A stretch of DNA of 12,579 nt from Fidelibacterota bacterium (lineage in GTDB: Bacteria; Fidelibacterota; UBA2242; JAFGTP01), in contig JAIPHI010000075.1 of assembly GCA_021735285.1 (NCBI GenBank), positions 1 to 12,579 of the forward strand, in the 5' to 3' direction. Positions within the stretch are counted from its first letter, which is position 1. Each line of letters begins with the position of its first letter. The notes below the pieces were generated by a model that saw nothing but the letters and a program-made list of their open reading frames with translations, searched no databases and had not been told where the DNA came from. Below are positions 1 to 7,467 of this stretch, in pieces. The translations under genes were made by a program, and so were the position numbers.

Positions 1-1
1 T

Positions 2-559
2 AAACTCAAAGCTGATGTGCGTAAATACTTAAAAATGAATAGCCGTTACTCTTTTGCTTTTCGGTTGGCATCCGGGATAAGTGTTGGTCAAGATAAACAA
101 AAATATTTTCTGGGCGGAACCAGTAATTGGCTCAATTACAAATTCAGAAGAGATTATACTCTCCGGGATGCAGAAGAGATATATTACTCTGAAATTATCA
201 CTCCATTGCGTGGCGCCCGTTATTATGAGCGTGAAGGAAATAAGTTCTTTCTGGGGAATATTGAATTTCGTTATCCGTTCATTGAATATTTAAAATTAGG
301 CTGGCCTCTTCCCATGCTCTTAGGAGGAATTCAAGGTTGTACATTTGTGGATTTCGGAACTGCCTGGAATGACAATCTGGATCTTATGGGCTATAATAGT
401 GAGAGAGGACTCTACATGAATGATCTGGTAAGCGGTGTAGGTTTCGGGGCCAGAATATATCTGGGTTATTTTCTACTGAGAATCGATACAGCCTGGAGAT
501 ATGATATGGATAATTTTTCCAAACCAAAGTACTACTTCTCTCTGGGAATTGATTATTAA
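2..559 (+). CDS. Outer-membrane beta-barrel protein, BamA/D15-like C-terminus (5'-partial)
   Basis: The reading frame is open from base 2 to a TAA stop, so this is the last 185 residues of a protein that begins outside the window; the in-frame GTG at 17 is internal and not a real start. The sequence shows alternating hydrophobic and polar stretches rich in Tyr, Phe and Gly, as in beta-strands. It contains an LRG motif followed by a strand of the type FFLGNIEFRYPF, which resembles the conserved (V/I)RG(F/Y) loop and next strand of BamA/TamA/surface-antigen barrels. It ends in YYFSLGIDY, an aromatic-terminated last strand as expected for outer-membrane proteins. The role is inferred: an outer-membrane barrel for protein insertion or transport, or the barrel half of a larger fusion. 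The missing N-terminus (POTRA, beta-propeller or other domains) prevents a finer call. The following gene is 225 bases away, so this is probably the end of a transcription unit. Confidence 0.8.
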   Translation, partial: KLKADVRKYLKMNSRYSFAFRLASGISVGQDKQKYFLGGTSNWLNYKFRRDYTLRDAEEIYYSEIITPLRGARYYEREGNKFFLGNIEFRYPFIEYLKLGWPLPMLLGGIQGCTFVDFGTAWNDNLDLMGYNSERGLYMNDLVSGVGFGARIYLGYFLLRIDTAWRYDMDNFSKPKYYFSLGIDY

Positions 560-784
560 TTATATAAATTATTTATAAATATCGCTTTGTACAGAATCAA
601 ATTTAAATGAAAGAGTAGTAGTCTTATTAAATTATCAAATATTATATTCCTGTTGATCGCATTGGATAGTTATATACATGATATTAAATTCCGGATTCAA
701 ATCTAGTATAAACCGGTTCCGGATTATGTTCATCATTACTCTAAAGGAAAATAAGATTAAGAAAAGCATATTAAGAGAATCCAG
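560..784. other. Intergenic region before the EamA transporter
   Basis: This is the longest gene-free stretch in the window (225 bases) and is very AT-rich. It is the likeliest place for a promoter serving the genes downstream, but I cannot assign -35/-10 boxes with confidence. It holds a 9-base direct repeat TTCCGGATT at 689-697 and 717-725, the palindrome AACCGGTT at 711-718 just before the second copy, and an AT-only hairpin at 563-577 that has no GC stem and is not a convincing terminator. A 36-codon open frame (678-788) ends in TGA overlapping the TTG start of the transporter; I do not call it as a gene. Confidence 0.5.
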
Positions 785-1723
785 TTGATAGAAGTTTTAA
801 GCTCGAAAATAAAAGAAAAAAAACATATTATATTATATATTATTCTTTGTATTATTTGGAGTACAACCTGGTCTGCTATCAAAATTGGTCTAGAGCAGAC
901 ACCCCCCTCAGTCGGAATTGCGTTGAGATTTTCAATAGGCTCTATTGTATTATTTATCTATATCCTAGTCACCAATAGAAAGATCCACTTAAACTTGAAG
1001 TATCTTTTTTTCTATTTTCTGGTTGGGATGTTTAATGCCGGATTTAGTTATTATCTAACTTATAAAGGAATGGAGAACATCCCCAGTAGTTTATCATCCA
1101 TTTTATGGACTGCTCTGCCCCTTGTAGTCGGGATTCTTTCCCATTTTTTTGTTAAAGGTGAGAGATTAAATCTAATTAAAATAATTTCAATTCTAGTAGC
1201 CTCAGTGGGTGTGATTAACATTCTCTCAGATAATAAATTAATTTTTAATCAAGAAGTTTTATTAGGAGGAATTACAACCCTTCTGGCTGTTCTATGCGGT
1301 GCTATTTCAGGAGTAATTGCCAAAAGATGGCGCAAACCTTATGATCCTATTGCATTAACTGCGTTCTCTTTAGGTTTTGGCGCTATATTTCATTTGATAA
1401 TAAGCACGGTCTTTAATAGCTGGTCTAATTTTACACCCGGCCCTATTAGCATTGGCTCTATTCTATATCTTGGCATTTTTGGTTCTGCAATAGTATTTAC
1501 AATATATTATTATCTTCTCCAAAGATTAACTCTGGTAAAACTTGCTTTCATTACTTTCATAACACCCATAACTGCTTCCTTGATCGGATGGGGCTTTTTA
1601 AATGAACCAATCACTGCTAGAGAATTAATAGGAGTTATTATTATCTTTAGTGGATTACTTTTATATGACTGGAAAAAATATTTTCATTTTTTAAAAAAAA
1701 GGCTGAATAAAAACAATGGCTAA
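785..1723 (+). CDS. EamA-family (drug/metabolite transporter superfamily) permease
   Basis: This is a 312-residue, very hydrophobic inner-membrane protein with about ten predicted helices arranged as two tandem EamA repeats. The first repeat starts with the typical LCIIWSTTWSAIKIGLE helix and ends near residue 145 (VASVGVINIL). The second starts near LLGGITTLLAVLCGAISG and ends with the family-typical proline-rich helix and tail (FITPITASLIGWGFLNEP, then a GVIIIFSGLLLYDWK helix). Length is normal for the family. Members export amino acids, nucleotides or other metabolites; the substrate cannot be read from sequence. The start is TTG at 785: the in-frame stop at 758-760 leaves no ATG or GTG upstream, and the first transmembrane helix begins soon after. 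There is no good Shine-Dalgarno. The end overlaps radA by 8 bases. By hand count it is noticeably more AT-rich than radA, which could reflect membrane-protein codon use or later acquisition. Confidence 0.87.
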   Translation: MIEVLSSKIKEKKHIILYIILCIIWSTTWSAIKIGLEQTPPSVGIALRFSIGSIVLFIYILVTNRKIHLNLKYLFFYFLVGMFNAGFSYYLTYKGMENIPSSLSSILWTALPLVVGILSHFFVKGERLNLIKIISILVASVGVINILSDNKLIFNQEVLLGGITTLLAVLCGAISGVIAKRWRKPYDPIALTAFSLGFGAIFHLIISTVFNSWSNFTPGPISIGSILYLGIFGSAIVFTIYYYLLQRLTLVKLAFITFITPITASLIGWGFLNEPITARELIGVIIIFSGLLLYDWKKYFHFLKKRLNKNNG

Positions 1724-3059
1724 AGATAAAACTATTTATTATTGCACGGAATGTGGTTCGACCCAACTGAAATGGGCTGGCAAATGCCCGGATTGTGGAG
1801 CCTGGAATTCAATGGAAGAGCGGAAAGTTTCTAAAAAAAGTAGAAAAGTAAAAATTGGTAGTAAGTCAACTCCCCGACCTCTCAAGGCTAACCGACAAAA
1901 AAAATTAAAACGCATCACAACCAGGATAGATGAATTTGATCGGGTTTTAGGAGGTGGCTTTGTAACCGGCTCTGTGCTTTTATTGGGGGGTGAACCGGGA
2001 GTAGGCAAATCAACATTAATGCTCCAGATTTTAGATAGAATAAAAGATAAAGAATGTATCTATTTTTCAGGTGAAGAATCCGAGGAACAGATTCGAATGC
2101 GGGCAGACAGATTACAAATCCAAAATGGCGAAATATTACTCTCCTGTGAAAATAGTATGGAAAAGATTATGCATTTCATGGATAAAATGAATCCTGACAT
2201 AGTAGTGATCGATTCTATCCAGACGATTTATTCAGAACAGCTTACCAATATCCCGGGCAGTATTACTCAGGTTAAAGAATGTTCCGGGCAATTGACACGT
2301 AAAGCCAAAGAGATAGGTTGTATAACTATTTTTGTCGGTCATATAACCAAATCCGGAAATATTGCAGGTCCCAAAGTCATGGAGCACTTAGTTGACACTG
2401 TCCTCTATCTTGAGGGCGGTGAGAATAATCTCTATAGAGTTCTCCGATCCATGAAAAATCGGTTTGGTTCAACCAATGAAGTAGGGATCTTTTCTATGGA
2501 TGAGAGTGGCCTAAATCCGGTTAAGAATCCATCCAGCTTTTTTCTATCGGAAAGAAATTCCGATGCACCAGGTACAGCAATAGCTGTGAGTATGGAAGGC
2601 ACCCGGCCCTTTTTAATTGAGATACAGGCTCTTGTCACAGCCTCCTCCTATGGTAACCCCCAAAGAACAGCCCATGGAATCGGCTACAAAAGGCTGGCCA
2701 TGCTGATCGCTGTACTTGAAAAAAGAGCAGGCTACCAGATGGGCACCCAGGATGTCTTTGTCAATATTGTGGGGGGCATGAAAATTGATGAAACAGCCAT
2801 TAATCTAAGTCTCGTAGCTGCCATGGCATCCAGTTTTCGGGATGTTAGTTTGCCTTCCGATTCTGCCTTTATTGGCGAAGTAGGACTGGTGGGAGAAGTA
2901 CGCTCTGTGCCTTTTATCAAACAGCGGGTAAAAGAAGCTTCAAAATTTGGCTATAAAAATATCTATCTTCCCCAAAAAAATGTTAAAAATCTAAATGTAG
3001 AGGGTGTAATCCTTACGGGTGTCAACTCAATCGAACATTTTTTTAATTTGGTTTTCTAA
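1716..3059 (+). CDS. radA: DNA repair protein RadA (Sms)
   Basis: RadA is a cytoplasmic, RecA-like ATPase and DnaB-like helicase that processes recombination intermediates and helps branch migration. The 447 residues carry every family landmark in order: an N-terminal four-cysteine zinc finger (C10, C13, C24, C27); Walker A GEPGVGKST at 92-100; Walker B IVVID at 162-166; the diagnostic KNRFG motif at 247-251; and a C-terminal Lon-protease-like domain with GGMKIDE and GEVGLVGEVRSV. Length is typical. In the Lon-like domain the usual E-P-A-x-D-L reads E-T-A-I-N-L, a small departure. The ATG lies inside the end of the transporter gene (8-base overlap), without a clear Shine-Dalgarno, so it may be translated by coupling. 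A 54-base gap separates it from tgt. Confidence 0.97.
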   Translation: MAKDKTIYYCTECGSTQLKWAGKCPDCGAWNSMEERKVSKKSRKVKIGSKSTPRPLKANRQKKLKRITTRIDEFDRVLGGGFVTGSVLLLGGEPGVGKSTLMLQILDRIKDKECIYFSGEESEEQIRMRADRLQIQNGEILLSCENSMEKIMHFMDKMNPDIVVIDSIQTIYSEQLTNIPGSITQVKECSGQLTRKAKEIGCITIFVGHITKSGNIAGPKVMEHLVDTVLYLEGGENNLYRVLRSMKNRFGSTNEVGIFSMDESGLNPVKNPSSFFLSERNSDAPGTAIAVSMEGTRPFLIEIQALVTASSYGNPQRTAHGIGYKRLAMLIAVLEKRAGYQMGTQDVFVNIVGGMKIDETAINLSLVAAMASSFRDVSLPSDSAFIGEVGLVGEVRSVPFIKQRVKEASKFGYKNIYLPQKNVKNLNVEGVILTGVNSIEHFFNLVF

Positions 3060-3105
3060 ATTTCGAGTATTAAGCTAAGAAGTGTAAATCTTGTTGTTTT
3101 TTTGT

Positions 3106-3109
3106 GGAG
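3106..3109 (+). promoter_or_regulatory. Ribosome-binding site deciding the tgt start
   Basis: GGAG lies 4 bases before the ATG at 3114. An in-frame TTG at 3102 would give a protein four residues longer, but it has only a T-rich leader and no Shine-Dalgarno, and GGAG would then be inside the gene. I therefore prefer the ATG at 3114. Confidence 0.6.
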
Positions 3110-3113
3110 AGAA

Positions 3114-4334
3114 ATGATAAATAATTCCGGTAAAATTAATTTTACAATCGATGCTAATGATAAAAGTAGTCTTGCCCGAGCAACTCATTTTCAAACTGAG
3201 CATGGCGAAATTAAAACTCCAATTTTTATGCCGGTTGGCACAAATGGAGTTGTCAAAACCTTAACCCCAGCGGAATTAAAACAAGCCAATTCTCAAATAA
3301 TTTTAGGGAATACCTACCATCTTTATCTGCGACCCGGTATGGAGATAATAAAAAAAGCGGGAGGGCTCCATAAGTTTTCTTCCTGGGACAGACCAATTCT
3401 GACCGATAGCGGAGGTTTTCAAGTCTTCAGTCTGGCTCATCTTAGTCAGATTACGGATGAAGAGGTTGTCTTTCAATCTCATATCGATGGTTCGAAACAT
3501 AAACTCTCACCCCAGAAGTCAATGGAAATTCAGAATTCACTGGGTTCTGACATTGTCATGGCCTTTGACGAATGTACCCCCTATCCCTGTGATTATAAGA
3601 AAGCCAGAGAAGCTATGAAAAGAACTCATCACTGGGAAAAATTATCAAAACAACACTTTGAAAAAATGGAATCTGCATATGGTCATAATCAATTTCTGTT
3701 TGGTATTATCCAGGGTAGTGTTTATGATGAGCTAAGGAAAGAGAGTGCAGAATACCTTAGCAAGCTTAATTTTGATGGATATGCCATTGGAGGCCTGGCT
3801 GTAGGTGAGCCTAAGAAGCGTATGTTTGAAATTCTAGAAAATGTTGTGCCTCTCTTACCGGAATCCCGTCCCCACTATCTAATGGGAGTGGGTAAACCGG
3901 AGGATATTGTACGCGCCATTGAGAGAGGTATTGATATGTTTGATTGTGTAATTCCCACCAGAAATGCTAGGAATGGATTGTTATATACCTGGAAAGGTCG
4001 GATCAAAATTAAACAGGCCCAATATAAGGATGACCTCACAGCAGTAGATCCGGATTGTACTTGCTATACATGTCAGAATTTTTCGAGAGCTTATCTACGG
4101 CATTTATACAAAAAAAATGAAATTACCGGACTCCGCTTGAATACTCTACACAATATTAATTTCTTTATAGAATTGACTCAGCAAGCACGCCAAGCCCTGC
4201 TTACTGACAAATTTGACGAGTTTAGAAATAATTTTTATGCTAACTATCCTATCGAGGATGATCACTGGAAACAGAATATCAAAAAACGCAAGCAACGGCG
4301 AAAAAAACATCTTCGGGAGAATGAAACAAATTAA
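3114..4334 (+). CDS. tgt: Queuine/preQ1 tRNA-guanine transglycosylase
   Basis: Tgt exchanges guanine-34 in the anticodon of Asp, Asn, His and Tyr tRNAs for preQ1, a step in making queuosine. With the ATG at 3114 it is 406 residues. The substrate-pocket motif TDSGGFQVFSL has its Asp near residue 98. GGLAVGEP follows, and the nucleophile Asp is D277 in FDCVIPTRNARNG. The zinc site C315-x-C317-x2-C320 with H346 matches the spacing of the well-studied Zymomonas enzyme. The last 20 or so residues form a strongly basic tail (KKRKQRRKKH), rather more charged than usual. In many bacteria tgt is followed by yajC and secDF; here nadA and nadB come first. No other queuosine gene is in the window. An alternative TTG start lies 12 bases upstream. 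Confidence 0.96.
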   Translation: MINNSGKINFTIDANDKSSLARATHFQTEHGEIKTPIFMPVGTNGVVKTLTPAELKQANSQIILGNTYHLYLRPGMEIIKKAGGLHKFSSWDRPILTDSGGFQVFSLAHLSQITDEEVVFQSHIDGSKHKLSPQKSMEIQNSLGSDIVMAFDECTPYPCDYKKAREAMKRTHHWEKLSKQHFEKMESAYGHNQFLFGIIQGSVYDELRKESAEYLSKLNFDGYAIGGLAVGEPKKRMFEILENVVPLLPESRPHYLMGVGKPEDIVRAIERGIDMFDCVIPTRNARNGLLYTWKGRIKIKQAQYKDDLTAVDPDCTCYTCQNFSRAYLRHLYKKNEITGLRLNTLHNINFFIELTQQARQALLTDKFDEFRNNFYANYPIEDDHWKQNIKKRKQRRKKHLRENETN

Positions 4335-4393
4335 TTATCATATTGTATATAAAATGAGTTCAGTTTTGAAATTATTATAAATTACTTGCATAT

Positions 4394-4399
4394 AGGAAG
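4394..4399 (+). promoter_or_regulatory. Shine-Dalgarno of nadA
   Basis: AGGAAG lies 5 bases before the ATG at 4405. It is one of the few clear ribosome-binding sites in a window where many genes have weak or no such signal, and it supports this start and independent initiation after the 70-base tgt-nadA gap. Confidence 0.65.
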
Positions 4400-4404
4400 A
4401 AGAC

Positions 4405-5493
4405 ATGGAAAAAAATATATCAAGTCCAGCTCGGGATCTAGAATTTTTATCCAACCGGGAAATTAGTAATCAGATCACCAATTTAAAACATCGTCTGAGT
4501 GATTCATTAATGATCCTGGGACACCATTATCAAAGAGATGAAGTTATCAAATTTTCAGACAAGCGAGGAGATTCCTTTGGTCTGTCAAAGATAGCGGCTC
4601 AATCCAGTGCTAGATATATTGTCTTTTGTGGTGTGCATTTCATGGCTGAAACTGCCGATATAGTGACCGATGAAGATCAGAAAGTTTTCATTCCGGATGT
4701 TACTGCCGGTTGTTTTTTGGCTGATTGTGCTGATATCAAAGATGTCAAATCAGTTTGGGCTGAACTAAATCGAATTACCAGTGACATCATACCTATTTCT
4801 TATATCAACTCCAGTGTAGAGCTTAAAGAGTTCTGTAGTCGTAATGAAGGCACTATTTGCACTTCATCTATTGCTGATAAAGCCATGGAATGGGCTTTTG
4901 AAAGAGGCGAGAAAATATTTTTTCTACCTGATCAGAATTTGGGTAAAAATACAGCTCATTTAAAAATGGGCATTCCTCAGGATCAAATTGTGCTCTGGGA
5001 TATATCTAAAAAACAGGGTGGCTTAACAGAAAAAGAGATAAAAAAGGCTAAAGTCATTCTTTGGAATGGGTTCTGCGATGTGCACGCTAAATTCAGCTTC
5101 CAAACCGCCGATGAATTGCGGCAAAAGTATCCCGATATTAAATTAATAGCTCATCCTGAGTGTAGTTTTGAACTTTGCTCCAAAGTCGATCAAATGGGTA
5201 GTACAGCCCAAATAATTCAGGCTTTAGACAATTCTCCTGCTAATCAAAAATGGGGTATTGCCACTGAAAAAAGATTGGTAAATCGTCTTCAAAAAGAGTA
5301 TCAGAATTTGGATATCTATTTTATTGATGATTATCAGCCGGTTTGTAAAACTATGTCTCAAATTACAAATGTACATTTATTGCATCAATTACAGGAATTA
5401 GCAGAAGAAAGGGAAGTTAACCAGATAATTGTCCCGGAAGATAAACAAAAGTATGCTGGTCTGGCAATTAATAGAATGCTTAAACTAAAATGA
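4405..5493 (+). CDS. nadA: Quinolinate synthase
   Basis: NadA condenses iminoaspartate (from NadB) with dihydroxyacetone phosphate to give quinolinate, the precursor of NAD; it is an oxygen-sensitive 4Fe-4S enzyme of the cytoplasm. The 362 residues include GHHYQRDEV near the N-terminus, the FMAETA motif, and the three cluster cysteines: C103 (TAGCFLAD), C224 (WNGFCDVH) and C314 (PVCKTM). Their spacing (121 and 90) agrees with the long, Bacillus-type enzyme rather than the short Thermotoga or E. coli forms. The HPEC and MGST motifs between them are also present. The ATG has a good Shine-Dalgarno. Its TGA stop overlaps the nadB ATG (ATGA), so the two pathway partners are translationally coupled. 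Confidence 0.96.
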   Translation: MEKNISSPARDLEFLSNREISNQITNLKHRLSDSLMILGHHYQRDEVIKFSDKRGDSFGLSKIAAQSSARYIVFCGVHFMAETADIVTDEDQKVFIPDVTAGCFLADCADIKDVKSVWAELNRITSDIIPISYINSSVELKEFCSRNEGTICTSSIADKAMEWAFERGEKIFFLPDQNLGKNTAHLKMGIPQDQIVLWDISKKQGGLTEKEIKKAKVILWNGFCDVHAKFSFQTADELRQKYPDIKLIAHPECSFELCSKVDQMGSTAQIIQALDNSPANQKWGIATEKRLVNRLQKEYQNLDIYFIDDYQPVCKTMSQITNVHLLHQLQELAEEREVNQIIVPEDKQKYAGLAINRMLKLK

Positions 5494-7061
5494 ATAAAAA
5501 AGCAGATATTTATAAAAATACTGACGTTCTGGTTATTGGTAATGGTCTGGCCGGTCTCTCAGCTGCCTATGCAGCAGCAAAAAGAGAGCTGGAAGTTACT
5601 CTGGTCTTCAGAGGAGAGGATTGTCATGATACAGGTTCCTCTCACGCCCAAGGTGGTATAATTTATAAATCTAAAAATGACAATTTGGATCGCTTAATGC
5701 AGGATTTTCAGGAAGCTGGGGATCATATTGTATATGACCAGGCTGTTAAACAGATTTATAAGCATGGAGCCGAGTTTGTTGAAAAGATACTAAAACAGGA
5801 AGCCCGGGTTCCCTTTGATACGGATGCTAATGGTAGTATTTCTAATACCAAAGAAGCGGCTCATTCCGTGGCCCGTATTGCCCATGTGAGAGATTATACA
5901 GGCCTTGCCATTCAGGAACATTTTGAAGACACTGTTAAAGACATGGAGAATATCCATATTATTAATAATGCCACAGCCATAGACTTGATCACGCTGGCTC
6001 ATCACGCTCTGGATTTTAAACTTGCTTACAAACCAAGTACCTGCATGGGGGCTTATTTCTATTTCCAAAATTCGGGTGCAGTTCACCCCATCATGGCCAA
6101 GCAAACAATTCTGGCAACCGGCGGTTTAGGCAGAATTTATTTACATACTACAAATCCGCAAGGTATTAGAGGAGATGGTTATGCAATGTTGTATCGCATT
6201 GGCGGTAGAATCATGAATATGGAATATGTGCAATTCCATCCCACAACCCTCTACACTTCTGGCGAAGAAAGATTTCTCATGACAGAAGCGTTACGGGGTG
6301 AAGGAGCCGTTCTGAGAAATATAAATGGCAAAGACTTTATGCAAGACTATCACAAGCAGGGTTCTCTAGCACCTCGCGATATTGTAGCTAGAAGTATAAT
6401 TTCAGAAATGAATCGTACTAATTCATCCTATGTTCGCCTGGATATAACTCACAAAGATAGAGGCTGGCTCAAGGATCGTTTTCCAACTGTTTATAATAAA
6501 TGCCAGAAAGAAGGCATTGATATGGCAACCCAGGGCATACCAGTTGTTCCTGCTGCTCATTATGAATGTGGTGGTATAGCTGTCAATGATAACGCTGACA
6601 CAACGATCAAGGGCTTGAAGGCTGTGGGAGAAGTAGCATGTACCGGTCTGCATGGTGCCAACCGGCTGGCCAGCAGTTCCCTTCTGGAATGTCTGGTCTA
6701 TGGCACACTGGCGGGGCACGATTGCTATGATAAAATTCAAAATAATAATTTTATTAATGCGGAAATTGTAAAATGGCAGGAGGAAACTGAAGAAGTTGAT
6801 CCTGACCTTCTGCGGGAAGATAGAATGATTATCAGACATACAATGTGGAACTATGTAGGGATAGTTCGCACTAATAAAAAATTAGAAAGAGCAGCCAATT
6901 TGCTCCAGCAACTTGCCGATGATATTGAACAGTTTTATGCCCATAGTACATTAAGTGACAAATTAATTGGATTACGAAATGCTGTGACAACTGCTAAATT
7001 GGTGCTCCATGCAGCTCAATTAAATAGAAAAAGTCGGGGTTGCCATTACCGAAAAGATTAG
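5490..7061 (+). CDS. nadB: L-aspartate oxidase
   Basis: NadB is an FAD enzyme that oxidises L-aspartate to iminoaspartate, which NadA uses at once; the ATGA overlap with nadA fits that partnership. The 523 residues show the dinucleotide-binding GNGLAG at 17-22, the SSHAQGG flavin motif at 50-56, and active-site residues corresponding to those of the E. coli enzyme: E122, H250 (FHPTTL), R296 (PRDIVAR), H357 (HYECGG) and R392 (GANRLASSS). These features also occur in the related succinate dehydrogenase and fumarate reductase flavoproteins, but neighbouring nadA and the overall fit favour NadB. The protein stops just after SRGCHYRKD, where most homologues continue with a further tail; I see no frameshift that would restore one. 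The usual third partner nadC is not in the window. Confidence 0.95.
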   Translation: MNKKADIYKNTDVLVIGNGLAGLSAAYAAAKRELEVTLVFRGEDCHDTGSSHAQGGIIYKSKNDNLDRLMQDFQEAGDHIVYDQAVKQIYKHGAEFVEKILKQEARVPFDTDANGSISNTKEAAHSVARIAHVRDYTGLAIQEHFEDTVKDMENIHIINNATAIDLITLAHHALDFKLAYKPSTCMGAYFYFQNSGAVHPIMAKQTILATGGLGRIYLHTTNPQGIRGDGYAMLYRIGGRIMNMEYVQFHPTTLYTSGEERFLMTEALRGEGAVLRNINGKDFMQDYHKQGSLAPRDIVARSIISEMNRTNSSYVRLDITHKDRGWLKDRFPTVYNKCQKEGIDMATQGIPVVPAAHYECGGIAVNDNADTTIKGLKAVGEVACTGLHGANRLASSSLLECLVYGTLAGHDCYDKIQNNNFINAEIVKWQEETEEVDPDLLREDRMIIRHTMWNYVGIVRTNKKLERAANLLQQLADDIEQFYAHSTLSDKLIGLRNAVTTAKLVLHAAQLNRKSRGCHYRKD

Positions 7062-7127
7062 TTAAACTTAATATCTATTTATTGTTTGCTACAATAAATT
7101 TGAAGAGAAATAATATTAATAATTAAT

Positions 7128-7133
7128 AGGAGG
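7128..7133 (+). promoter_or_regulatory. Strong Shine-Dalgarno of yajC
   Basis: A perfect AGGAGG sits 4 bases before the yajC ATG at 7138. It is the strongest ribosome-binding site in the window and stands out against the weak or absent signals of def, rsmB and the PASTA gene just downstream. It suggests yajC is initiated efficiently and independently of nadB. Confidence 0.75.
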
Positions 7134-7137
7134 AAAA

Positions 7138-7449
7138 ATGAGTAGTTTATTATATGCAGCAGGAGGAGCCGGCGGAGGGTCTGGAAATCCAATCCTGGGT
7201 CTGTTACCTTTTGTATTAATTATTGTCGTGATGTATTTCCTTATGATCAGGCCTCAAAGAAAGAAACAAAAAGAGAAAGAGGAAATGTTAGAAAACCTGA
7301 AGTCCGGAGATAAAGTACTAACTATTGGCGGAATTTACGGTACTATTGATGGCATTGATGAAAAAAATAATCGTATAATCCTGAATGTAGGAAAAGATGT
7401 TAAGTTCAATCTTACCAAAAGTGCAATTGCGGATAAGATTGAAAAATAG
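7138..7449 (+). CDS. yajC: Sec translocase accessory subunit YajC
   Basis: YajC is a small single-pass inner-membrane protein that associates with SecDF and the SecYEG channel in protein export. The 103 residues have a short Gly-rich N-terminus, one membrane helix at about 18-37, the diagnostic MIRPQRKKQKE motif at 36-46, and a small cytoplasmic domain with the typical GDKVLTIGGIYGTI stretch. Length is normal. The usual context is tgt-yajC-secD-secF; here tgt is about 2.8 kb upstream beyond nadAB, and def follows after 18 bases instead of secD. Confidence 0.95.
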   Translation: MSSLLYAAGGAGGGSGNPILGLLPFVLIIVVMYFLMIRPQRKKQKEKEEMLENLKSGDKVLTIGGIYGTIDGIDEKNNRIILNVGKDVKFNLTKSAIADKIEK

Positions 7450-7467
7450 AATAACATTTAAATTATT

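Noticed and set aside
563..577. TATAAA/TTTATA inverted repeat just after the barrel gene
   Set aside because: It is only A and T in an AT-rich gap, expected by chance and too weak to terminate transcription.
3060..3113. preQ1 riboswitch or terminator between radA and tgt
   Set aside because: There is only a 4-5 bp stem (AAGA...TCTT) followed by a T-run that runs into the tgt ribosome-binding site; no preQ1 aptamer pattern is visible.
3102..3113. Upstream TTG start for tgt
   Set aside because: It lacks a Shine-Dalgarno, adds only four residues, and would place the GGAG inside the gene; the ATG at 3114 fits better.
4335..4404. NAD+-type riboswitch or promoter before nadA
   Set aside because: The 70-base gap is too AT-rich and too short, with no GC-rich hairpins typical of the nadA riboswitch. 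TTGAAA near 4365 has a 17-base spacer to CATATA, but the -10 matches only three of six consensus bases.
5790..6839. Long minus-strand open frames inside nadB
   Set aside because: Their products show no domain pattern, and they lie opposite a gene with complete catalytic motifs; they are antisense shadows.
7078..7098. Hairpin TTTATTG...CAATAAA between nadB and yajC
   Set aside because: The 7-bp perfect stem is nearly all A-T, with no GC base or T-run, so it is too weak for an intrinsic terminator. TACAAT inside it resembles a -10 box but has no matching -35.
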